In this document: in pieces, positions 24,901-37,900 of the stretch
Position numbering within the stretch: position 1 is the stretch's first letter
How the letters are laid out: each line of letters starts with the position of its first letter
NCBI GenBank assembly: GCA_029931535.1
Contig: JAQPZY010001415.1
Span: 744,001 to 808,000, forward strand
DNA from: Margaritifera margaritifera
Lineage: Eukaryota; Mollusca; Bivalvia; Unionida; Margaritiferidae
Reading direction: 5' to 3'
DNA: 64,000 nt
Program-made: the position numbers and the translations under genes
Notes under the pieces: generated by a model
Told to the model about the DNA's origin: nothing
Seen by the model: the letters and a program-made list of their open reading frames with translations, nothing else
The model's database searches: none

Positions 24901-27900
24901 CTGATCAACCTTATAACAAAGTGGGGCAGTCATGCCAAAAGAAGAAATATATTTGTCGACATCAGGTATTTCCAAACAGTGTCAGTGTGCAACTTATACC
25001 AATGAGCCAAGTTGCTACCTGGCAACCGACTCATGGAATTACTAGGTTACTAATTTTTTTCAACAGACGCCTGGTGATTTCTGCAACTTTTGATGACTGA
25101 GGCAATGTTCTAAATGATGGACTGTCATTGTCTACAACCAGAGACTTTGAACTTGTAGGTAGGGATGACTGTAGATGGAGAAGGACATTGGGACGATATG
25201 ATAATGTCAAAATATCAATAAATTCACCTGATTTTCACAAAAATGTTGAATGCAACATATAATACAACATTTTGATTTACTGTACCATTGAAAATAAAAG
25301 GTGGCTGATTAAATTTTTATAAGATTAACTGGATTATATGGAGGACATCTTTGCAGCATGACAGTGAAAGTGAAAACATCCAGGTATAATGGCAGCCACC
25401 TAGTGGGTAGAAAGGGGAGTTATCCTGTAAGAGTTGCTTCCCTCTGTCTATATATATAGACAGAAAGACATGGATTAGGAGGAAGTAGAGAAAGTTATTC
25501 TAGTGTAATGTGATGAGGTAGTGTATTTGATGGAGAAATCCTAGAGTCAATTTGGGGGAATCTAGGTAGCCCATCTAGAATGGGTAACATGTGCATTAAA
25601 AGTATTGAATTTCTATCCAATAATATTGCATCTTCCTGTGAGCAGGTACATGCCAATATATAGTCAGGGCTATTCCCGAAATAATGGTATGGGGAGGTCG
25701 GATGGCACTTTTTATTTTCACCCACCCAGCATCAAATATAATTAATATCAACCCCCACCTTGGCTTGCTTTCATGAAATTTTCAGGATCTACGCTGCAGT
25801 ATACAGTGTTTGTTTACTCCCCTGAGACAACAAATTTGTTTCAGCCTGCATAGTCCAAGTTTCCTTTGACCCTCCCGACCCCATTTTAGATATTCGGACA
25901 TTTATGTTAGGGTGTGGGGTCAGAATGTATTGCCTATAGAAAAGTTGGAATTTGCTGACACGGCACAGTGTCGGCATAGGGTAGCCACTAAATAGCAAAC
26001 TTAAATAACCTTATATCGAGCCCTACCTGCATCAAATCAGCTAGGAGGAGGATTTATTTTCTCAGAAATTCCAAGTATAGCATTTGTTATGCACTTAATC
26101 TCCTGGTAAATGAGACGAAACTACAGCATTGATGAAATCTGACCTGGTACTCGCCATTTGATTGCTAGTCGTGACTACCCCTATATGTCCATGACATCAG
26201 TGGTCCAGTAGTCATGTGATACCAACAAAAACTCCAATGTTGTTTGTAACAAAAACGAACAGAAATGTAATTCTCAACATATTTATTCCAAGAAGAGCTA
26301 CCAGGAACCTGTTGATGTCGCAGCAACCTGGAGAAAGCCAGACTCATCAAGCAGAGAGTATGTGTCAACTATATTTTTGTTGGTATCACGTGACTACCGT
26401 GTTGACACGGCTCTGTGCTTACTGAATCTGGCTTTATTTAGGTTGCTGTGATATCAACAGGTTTCTGGTAGTTGTTCTCTGAATAAATATGTTGAGAATT
26501 ATGTGTCCTTTCGTTTTTTTACAAACATTACGTGGCGTGACTTTCATTCAATATTTTTGATTATTTTGTACTGCAAGATTGGCAAGGGGGTTTTCATTGG
26601 TATCATGTGACTACTGATTCTCTGATGTCATGGACAGGTTGCAAGAGTTGGGAAGTCATTTGACTAGCAATGCAAATGGTACCAGGTCAAATTTCATCAA
26701 CACTGTAGTTTCGTCTAATCTGTCATCGGATTAAACACATAACGAATGCTATACTCACAATTTCTGAGAAAAAAAATCCTCCTCCTATTGATCTGATGCA
26801 GGTACGGCTATGTAAGGTCCTTTAAGTTTCCTAAGCCAGCTAGTAAGCAGTTACCTAATGCCAATACCGTGCCATGTTGGTGAATTCCAGCTTTTCTATA
26901 GGCAATGTGTTCTGACCCACACCCGAACATAAATGTCCAAAATATCTAAAATGGGGTGGGAGGGGTCAGAGGACACTTGGTAGAATGTGCAAGTTTATTT
27001 TTCATCATGCTGCCCTTTTATACTGATTTTGGTTCGATATAAATTTTATCATATCCCAAAAATCACCACAAGACATAAATTAAAAATCATAGCTCATCAA
27101 TCAAATTTTATAAATTTAAAATAACCCACTGGGTATAATATTTTAATTGTAGTGCCATCCGACCCTCCCACAAGATCATTTCTGGAATAGCCCTCAGTAA
27201 CAGAGATGCTCCAGTGAGAATTATGGGCTTAACCATTCCTCCAATTCAAAAACCCTGAATTCCTTCAACATTTTTGGCCAAAACATCAAGCATAAACTTT
27301 AATTTTTCTCACAAATTATCTGCATCTTTCTTTTCTCTTCATCTCTGCTGCCACTGTACACCTATTTACAGTCTAACTGACTAGTTTCTTTTTATTTACA
27401 GTCTGAGAAACTATATTCTACATACCAGTCTATCCTATTGGTGCTGAAATACTTTCTCCCTACCAGTGTTTACATAGAAAACTCCTATTCAAAATTTTTT
27501 CCAATATTCTGATTTCATGGAACTCAATCGATATAATTTAGAATGTTAATTTTTTTTTAATTAGTAATAATTCTATAAAATCCAGAATGATTGGCATCTC
27601 TAGGCAAATACATATGTTGGGGATGGGGGGGTCGGTGGGTGGAAGGAGAGGGAGCAAGAGAACTAGGTACAATTCTTTGTTTCTCATTCTTCTCAATTTC
27701 TTTACCTTTTAATCATTATCTAAAATTAAAAATAACAGTGGAACCCACTTGTAAAAGAAGTGTTGCTTAGATACCGGTGGCTGAAATACAATATGTGTAT
27801 TGGTATTTCCCTCATTTACATAACTAGCAAGAACTTCAGAACAAAAATTCAATTACACTGATGTCTCTGCCATTGCTGCCATGAATGTGACACCTATGTC

Positions 27901-30900
27901 TCACCATGCTCACGCAGGCAAGGCAAAAATCAAAATACTGAAGCAAATTTTTCAGACATGTAGAGTACTAATCTTAGTCCACATTTTTATACAACAATGT
28001 ATCAACTTCCTCTTATTATAATGAAATTTAGTATAACAATGTATCAACTTCCACTTATTATAATGAAATTTAGTATAACAATGTATCAACTTCCACCTAT
28101 TATAATGAAATTTAGTATAACAATGTATCAACTTCCACTTATTATAATGAAATTTAGTATAACAATGTATCAACTTCCACCTATTATAATGAAATTTAGT
28201 ATAACAATGTGTCAACTTCCACCTATTTAATGAAATTTAGTATAACAATGTATCAACTTCCACCTATTATAATGAAATTTAGTATAACAATGTATCAACT
28301 TCCACTTATTATAATGAAATTTAGTATAACAATGTATCAACTTCCACCTATTATAATGAAATTGAGTTTAATTTTTATATAACAATGTATTAACTTCCAC
28401 TTATTATAATGAAATTTAGTATAACAATGTATCAACTTCCACCTATTATAATGAAATTTAGTATAACAATGTATCAACTTCCACTTATTATAATGAAATT
28501 GAGTTTAATTTTTATATAACAATGTATCAATTCCACCTATTATAATGAAATTTAGTATAACAATGTATCAACTTCCACTTATTATAATGAAATTGAGTTT
28601 AATTTTTATATAACAATGTATCAATTCCACCTATTATAATGAAATTTAGTATAACAATGTATCAACTTCCACTTATTATAATGAAATTGAGTTTAATTTT
28701 TATATAACAATGTATCAAGTTCCACCTATTATAATGAAATTTAGTTTAATTTTTATATAACAATGTATCAACTTCCTCCTATTATAATGAAATTGAGTTT
28801 AATTTTTATATAACAATGTATCAACTTCCTCCTATTATAATGAAATTGAGTTTAATTTTTATATAACAATGTATCAACTTCCTCCTATTATAATGAAATT
28901 GAGTTTAATTTTTATATAACAATGTATCAACTTCCTCCTATTATAATGAAATTGAGTTTAATTTTTATATAACAATGTATCAACTTCCTCCTATTATAAT
29001 GAAATTGAGTTTAATTTTTATATAACAATGTATCAACTTCCTCCTATTATTATAATGAAATTGAGATTCATTTTTATATAACAATGTATCAACTTCCTCC
29101 TATTATAATGAAATTGAGATTCATTTTTATATAACAATGTATCAACTTCCTCCTATTATTATAATGAAATTGAGATTCATTTTTATATAACAATGTATCA
29201 ACTTCCTCCTATTATAGTGAAATTTAGTCTCATTTTTATATAACAACGTATGAACTTCCTCCTATCATAATGAAATTGAGTTTAATTTTTATATAACAAT
29301 GTATCAACTTCCTCCTATTATAATGAAATTGAGTTTAATTTTTATATAACAATGTATCAACTTCCTCCTATTATAATGAAATTGAGTTTAATTTTTATAT
29401 AACAATGTATCAACTTCCTCCTATTATAATGAAATTGAGTTTAATTTTTATATAACAATGTATCAACTTCCTCCTATTATAATGAAATTGAGTTTAATTT
29501 TTATATAACAATGTATCAACTTCCTCCTATTATTATAATGAAATTGAGATTCATTTTTATATAACAATGTATCAACTTCCTCCTATTATAATGAAATTGA
29601 GATTCATTTTTATATAACAATGTATCAACTTCCTCCTATTATTATAATGAAATTGAGATTCATTTTTATATAACAATGTATCAACTTCCTCCTATTATAG
29701 TGAAATTTAGTCTCATTTTTATATAACAACGTATGAACTTCCTCCTATCATAATGAAATTGAGTTTAATTTTTATATAACAATGTATCAACTTCCTCCTA
29801 TTATAGTGAAATTGAGTTTAATTTTTTTATAACAATGTATCAACTTCCTCCTATTATTATAATGAAATTGAGTTTAATTTTTATATAACAATGTATCAAC
29901 TTCCTCCTATTATAGTGAAATTGAGTTTAATTTTTTTATAACAATGTATCAACTTCCTCCTATTATAATGAAATTGAGATTCATTTTTATATAACGATGT
30001 ATCAACTTCCTCCTATTATAGTGAAATTGAGTCTCATTTTTATATAACAATGTATCAACTTCCTCCTATTATAGTGAAATTGAGTCTCATTTTTATATAA
30101 CAATGTATTACTTCCTCCTATCATAATGAAATTGAGTTTAATTTTTATATAACAATGTATCAACTTCCTCCTATTATAATGAAATTGAGTTTCATTTTTA
30201 TATAACAATGTATCAACTTCCTCCTATTATTATAATGAAATTGAGATTCATTTTTATATAACAATGTATCAACTTCCTCCTATTATAGTGAAATTGAGTC
30301 TCATTTTTATATAACAATGTATCAACTTCCTCCTATTATAATGAAATTGAGTTTCATTTTTATATAACAATGTATCAACTTCCTCCTATTATAATGTGAT
30401 TGAGTTTCATTTTTATATAACAATGTATCAACTTCCTCCTATTATAATGAAATTGAGTTTCATTTTTATATAACAATGTATCAACTTCCTCCTATTATAA
30501 TGAAATTGAGTTTCATTTGTTCCTGGGCTGTACTAGAAACTGGTTCCACTGCATATCATAAGTATCCAAGCACTGAAAGCTAACTTTAAATTTAACTGGA
30601 ACTACCCTAAAACAATAATCTACTGAAACATACATTGAGTTTTGTCCATTTCCTGGCATCCACAGCAAACTTCCATAGCTCATTTGTTGCCCTGTATTTG
30701 AAATGACCCTCATCCTCTGCACTCACAAATCCTCCAAAATGACCACTATCCTCTGCACTTACAAATCCTCCAAAAATGTAAAGAGTCTTAAGGATGGGAA
30801 CACATGCTGCAGAATGGTAATACCTGAAATGTATTGCACATTACAAAAATAATTAAAAAGAAAAACTTTATAGTTTTTACTGAGTACAGGGAAACCTGTT

Positions 30901-31898
30901 TTATAAAGAACATTCAAGGGAATTCTGTCCTTTGTGGAAATGTATCATTTAATAGAGACATTGAGTATGATCACACCATGAAGAATTGGGCTCATCAATG
31001 TTGTCCTTTACGCACAGGTGTCCATTTTTAGCTAAGGATCCAAGCGATTCAAAATCATTAAAAAGCATGTATAGGTTGGTGTCCATTTGTAATGCTACTA
31101 TTAGCTGAATATATAGTCCCTAAAGAATGGGTCATTAGATGGGAAATGACAGGGAATAAGTAACCGGTCACTAACCCTCGGAAAATAATAGCTGCATGAA
31201 ATTTTAATAAATTCATCATATTTGCACAGGTTGAAGATCACAGACTCATTTTACCAAATGCACAAAGAAAAGAGTATAGTAGTGAGTGAATATTTTCAAT
31301 ATGACACAATTATTGAGATCACATTGGTTTTCTACAACAGAAATCCTGTGCAGCTGATTTATGGCAGATTATCCATCACTTAAGATTTCCAAAGGTTTCT
31401 TTTCACTGACTTTATCATTTTAACAAAACTATCATCACAATTATTAAAACTGCATTATGATTTTTTTTTTCATTTTTTAATAAGACAAAGAAGTTGCAAC
31501 CACATCATTTTACATCCAGTATCTTGCCGAGTTCACAGTGCTATGATACACCCAGGTAAAAAATGACATTATGTTGATGCTCAACTGTTTAACATTTTGA
31601 AAAGATGTTAGAAGATGCATTTCATAAATCTTAGAAATCAATTTTTTGTCTCTCTTGCTTCCATGTGAGACACAGGGATCAATCTGTCAGCTTCAGTCAC
31701 AGCAGATGGCACAACAGGTTAAATTTCGACATTAAATTCTTAGGACATAATGTTTCTAGTGCTGCCAGACACCAGATAGATTTGAAAATTTATTTGAAAA
31801 AGGGGATAATAGTCTTTTATATTTTAAGATTTTGGGGAATCTATTAGCAATTTTATTGTAAATTTTGTTTTACCACTGATACACCATCAGAAAAATGG

Positions 31899-31950
<52 letters not shown>

Positions 31951-34900
31951 CTTATTAATAATCCTTTATTTAAAGAGAGTTACACAATAATAATAATAAA
32001 CTAACAAAAGGTACATGTATATACAATTAGAGAAACATAATATTTTACCAACTCCATCATGAAATACCAACTTATATATGTGTAAAAGTCAAAGAACAGA
32101 CAGTCAGAAAACATAGAAGACAAAATCAAACAATAATTCTTCATTTATGGCATGTCTGAATTTAAATTCTTGCCAATTATGCACAGTCTTTTTGGAATCT
32201 TATAAGAGATTGACAAACACCATTAACATTCTCAAATCCTAACAATGTGAAGACTTTGAGCAGAAATTAGAACTAATACAAATTGTTAGTCTTCAATATT
32301 TCTAAATCTTTATTTTGATCGACTTAGTTACTAACTGGATGAGATGGGGTGGGGCATGGAGGTTGGCGGCATGGCATACAATTCCCAGGGAACTTTTATA
32401 ATCTATTATTATTGTTTTCATAGTAGTGGTAGCAGTATTATTAATAGTAGTAGTAGTAGTTGTTGTTGTAGTTGTAGTTGTCACAGTTGTTGTTCTTGTT
32501 ATTTTCCCTCCAAAACTTGCCTCCCACAAGGATTTGTACCCACTTATCTGAAATTAATCACAGGTTGCCCTACTGCTGTGTCTACAGCAGGTAAATAAAA
32601 CTCTTTAAACTTTTGAACGATATTTTATCTCTCTGACATGGATTCAATGATGAAATTAAACCATGATAAACACATTGATATACTGTTCTTGATAGAAAGG
32701 AATATGTATTATACTAGTTATTCTGTCATGATTAATTGTAAACACATCAGTCATGACCCTTGAAGAATTTATCCTTGGTAATTCACTTAATTAGGATTTA
32801 GGTAGTTTTGTATCTTTTTGTACATCCATTAATAAATTTGATGTTCCATTTTTTTCTGACTGTGAAAGGTCATTTTCTACGAAGAACAGGATCACGAGTT
32901 TGTTAAGGAACAGGCTGTCACAAAGGGTACCCAATTACCTTGTGACATTTAGCACTGAACGACTTTGCTTAAAAGACTTTAATTTTAATGTGGCAGTGAA
33001 AATATATTGTGAAGTGAAGAAACAAAGGATATTGTTTATTTAAATTCAAAGACTTATGAGTTTTGACATTAAATCAAGTTATTACTCACAATAAATACAA
33101 TCTAAATATATGTACTTCTATATTTCACTGACATTATTTTTTTCACTTTTATGTTGATAACATGCATTTTTTTTTTTAAATTTATGATGCTACCACGTGA
33201 TTATGCCAATGCTATCAAACATTTCTAGGTAGATTACTGCAACTAATTTAATTCCCATCAACTGTGATGTTAATGTTGGGCCAAATTACTATACTACTTT
33301 CATGGTAAGACCAGTAAAACATGTTTACATCCAATGAACAATCTATCCAAGATGAAACGTTTAATACAATGATAATAAAATGATATGCTACGTGACTTGT
33401 TGCTGAGAAAAATTCCCTTGTATGTGCCCACTATAAAAATCCCGCCCAGTGACATCTCCCCATTTACATCCAGTGGTACCTGTGCAGTGATAGCAATAAA
33501 ATGAAAATGGTTTTAGGTTCAAGCCTGCAATTGACCCATATGTGGGTTTCTTCTGAAACACTGCATTAGTTTTTCTGGTAATTATTTTGAGTCAATCAGC
33601 AACCTTCATTATTTTAAATATTGTATTTAATATACTACCACACATAGGCTGGTTGAGTAGCTCATAAAATAATTAGTTGCCTGTGACATAAAATCAAATT
33701 TTACTTTCATAATAATTATCCATAGTCAATGGCAAGTTTCCTTGAAACCTCCTGCAAAAGCACAGTTGTCTCACAATTACCATTTTTAAGATATTGAGGA
33801 ATTTATTTCAATTTGGAAGCCTGCTATAATGATAAATGATAACATTTTTAAAAAAGAATTAACGTTTTCCTCTGAAATTTCTTGATATATGCAAAAAGAA
33901 GTATTTTGGCTCCTATATACATATTTAGTGCATATTCTAAGCAAAATGAATTTCGATGAACACTACAACAGGACTCTGGCAAAGGGAAATATTCTGGGAT
34001 CGATACATAAGCTTCTATTGGATATACAATAATATAAATTTGTGTATTTCTCAAACAATTAATCAACTTCATTGAATGTGCTTACATAAAATTGGAAGCA
34101 TTCAGCTTTCTTCCTTTCGAGGGGCATGTCTGGCAAATGTTTATATGAAATATGTGCATGAATTGGGGCTGCCATAGAAAGAGAAATAAATCTTGGAACC
34201 CACATCTTCACAGTATTCAATTGTCAAAACCTTTGAGAGACCAAGTGGTTCCTTTCGGCATTAATACATTTCCAAAGTTAAATATTTTATCAATTATCAA
34301 TGGAAGATGTTTCCTTGACAAACGCATTACTGCACCTAAGCTGCTGTGAGGTCCAACCATAATAACATCAGTTAAACACTTGAGAAAAGGGATGAAAATT
34401 ATGGAGACAAAAAAATATGAAAAAAAAGTATCATAAATTTAATTGCCTAGTTACAGAAGCAAGATACCAAACTCACTTAATAGTGATCATGTAATCTCTT
34501 TTAGTGGTCTGGTTTTGTCTGGATAGATGTACCCAGTTTGACAAAGTAGGGAAAAATGCAATATTTTTAGACAAACTTTAGTATAAAAACTGTACAGGTT
34601 TCTTCATTTATCTTTAATAATTGCAATCATCTAGTTCCACTTCTGAAAGTCAAGAATTATCAATCATATATTTTATATGCTAAAATTTACAACATATAGG
34701 TTTTTGGGGACACATGCTATTAACAGTGCTTCTGAGAAAATGCATTACACAGCATTCTTTTATGCTATCCTAGAATACCGGTTTTGAAAATCCAGCATGA
34801 CTACAAATTGCTACTGTAAGTAACATTTCCTCAACAGACAACTTATTCCTACAAATACAAATTCACCCAGAAAAAACAGGTGAGAAAGGGGTTGGGCATA

Positions 34901-37900
34901 TTTTATTCATGTCCTTTTTCACTAGCTGTATCTGTTGCTATAGGGAACAGACAACTAATTAAATTCCCATAGATCCTAATGTTAATGTTTGGCCAACATG
35001 CTTTCATGGTAAGATTGGCAAAACACACTTACATCCTATGAATTATCTATCCCTGGAGAAACTTTTAAAACAATTGAAATGATATGCTGCACAGCTTGTT
35101 TTGATAAAAATTCCCTTGTAGGTGCCTACTATAAAAATCTGTCCTTGTGAGATCTCCCCATTTAGATCCAGTAGTATCTGTGAGCGACAGTGATAAAATG
35201 AAAATGGTTTTCAGTTCAAACCTACTTTTGTGTAAAACAGACCATACTTCATCCTTTTAAATACAGTATGTAATATAACACCCTACATAGGCTGGTTCAG
35301 TAGCTCAGACAAATACTTTGTTGCCTGTGACCATATGATGTAAAATCTTTCAGTATACCATGCATGGTGAAATTTATGTAATTTTCATACCAGTAAACCA
35401 TGCATGGTGAAATTTATGTAATTTTCATTCCAGTATACCGTGCATGGTGAAATGTATGTAATTTTCATACCAGTATACCATATATGGTGAAATTTATGTA
35501 ATTTTCATACCAGGCATGGTGAAATTTATGTAATTTTCATTACAGAAATTCTTATACTTCATTTATGTTTATATTACATACAAGTGGTGTAGATAATTCC
35601 TTGTGGTTAAATTTTGACACTTTACGACTCAAGTGTGAAAATAAGGGCACAATAACCCAGTTTTATATGGTAGGATTACTCACCTTGATATGCATCCAAA
35701 TTGCAATTTTCACAAGACAAAGGTGAAATATGGTCGAAGATACTGAGAATGTAACAGATAATTAGAATATAAAATGTCACTTGAGCATGTACATATGGTC
35801 ACAATGACATAGTGTTGGTATCGCCGAGTTACTCATTAAACTGCATCCTCATACCAATTTTCATAAATATAGGTGAAATAGGGTTGATGATATTTTTTAG
35901 GGCTTAACAATCAAATTGCTGAAAATTCAAAAGTGGCTCAAGCAAGAAAATTATGTCACACAGACCCAAGTTTTGGTGAAGTTATGTTACTTTCTTTGAG
36001 ATGCAAATACATACCAATTTTTATGAGTGCTGCTGAAATAGGGCCCAAGATACTGAGGGTATAACAAACAGAAAGCTGAAAATACACAAGTCACTCAAGT
36101 GTGAAAATTGGGTCAAATCAACCAAGTTCTGGTATGGCCGAGTTACTTTTATCGAGATATATTCACATAACAATTTCATTCATCCTGGTGAAATAGGATC
36201 CAAGATACTGAGGGTGTAAAGAACAAACAGCTGATAAACTCACTCAAGCATGCAAATTAGGTGACAGTGACCTAGTTTTAATATGGTTGTGTTACTGTTG
36301 TCCAGATGTATCTACATGACAATTTTCATGAGTTTTGGTGAAAGAGCTCAAAATAATGAGGGTGTAACAGCTGAAAATGCTAAGTTACTCAAGCATGCAC
36401 ATTAGGTGACAGTGACCTAGTTTTAGTATGGCTGACTGTACTCTTCCTGAGATGCATCCACATACCAATTTTCATCATGCTTTAGGAAGTAGAGGATATA
36501 TATCTTTACATTATGCTTTAGGAAGTACAGGATTAATATCTTTATATTATGCTTTAGGAAGTACAGGATTAATATCTTTATATTATGCTTTAGGAAGTAC
36601 AGGATTAATATCTTTATATTATGCTCTAGGAAGTACAAGACTAGCATCTTTACATTATGCTCTAGGAAGTACAAGACTAATATCTTTACATTATGCTTTA
36701 GGAAGTACAGGATTAATATCTTTATATTATGCTCTAGGAAGTACAAGACTAATATCTTTATATTATGCTTTAGGAAGTACAAGATTAATATCTTTATATT
36801 ATGCTTTAGGAAGTACAGGATTAATAGCTTTATATTATGCTCTAGGAAGTACAAGACTAGCATCTTTACATTATGCTTTAGGAAGTACAAGACTAATATC
36901 TTTATATTATGCTTTAGGAAGTACAGGATTAATATCTTTATATTATGCTCTAGGAAGTACAAGACTAATATCTTTATATTATGCTTTAGGAAGTACAAGA
37001 CTAATATCTTTTTATTATGCTTTAGGAAGTACAGGATTAATATCTTTATATTATGCTTTAGGAAGTACAAGACTAATATCTTTATATTATGCTTTAGGAA
37101 GTACAAGACTAATATCTTTATATTATGCTTTAGGAAGTACAGGATTAATATCTTTATATTATGCTTTAGGAAGTACAAGACTAATATCTTTATATTATGC
37201 TTTAGGAAGTACACGATTAATATCTTTATATTATGCTTTAGGAAGTACACAATTAGTATCTTTATATTATGCTTTAGGAAGTACAGGACTAATATCTTTA
37301 TATTATGCTTTAGGAAGTACAGGATTAATATCTTTATATTATGCTTTAGGAAGTACAAGATTAATATCTTTATATTATGCTTTAGGAAGTACAGGATTAA
37401 AATCTTTATATTATGCTTTAGGAAGTACAGGATTAATATCTTTATATTATGCTTTAGGAAGTACAAGATTAATATCTTTATATTATGCTTTAGGAAGTAC
37501 AGGATTAATATCTTTATATTATGCGTTAGGAAGCACAGGATTAATATCTTTATATTATGCTTTAGGAACTACAGGATTAATATCTTTATATTATGCTTTA
37601 GGAAGTACAAGACTATCTTTATATTATGCTTTAGGAAGTACAGGATTAATATCTTTATATTATGCTTTAGGAAGTACAGGATTAATATCTTTATATTATG
37701 CTCTAGGATGTACAGGATTAATATCTTTATATTATGCTTTAGGAAGTACAGGATTAATATCTTTATATTATGCTCTAGGAAGTACAAGACTAATATCTTT
37801 ATATTATGCTTTAGGAAGTACAGGATTAATATCTTTATATTATGCTTTAGGAAGTACAGGATTATTATCTTTATATTATGCTTTAGGAAGTACAAGACTA

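Larger units (their letters stand above)
20831..25560 (-). mobile_element. DIRS-type retrotransposon, decayed copy
   Basis: Minus-strand remnants appear in DIRS order: gag-like frame (24,975-24,661), RT with preceding SPPPLS-type text (about 24,290-23,600), RNase H (TDASLSGWGAHL, LLLEMKAI), a linker with DLFATRWNNKLPTF, and a tyrosine recombinase (SVVERITTARRP, TLKAYKEKW, later RTRLFLPLKS and TTFSSFYLQNMASLRR). Inverted terminal repeats flank it (20,836-21,021 and 25,378-25,545), and an internal complementary region lies beside the 3' repeat (21,095-21,200). Many stops and frameshifts, and the RT active-site motif is destroyed. DIRS elements integrate with a tyrosine recombinase and make no target duplication, consistent with none being visible. 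Confidence 0.9.
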
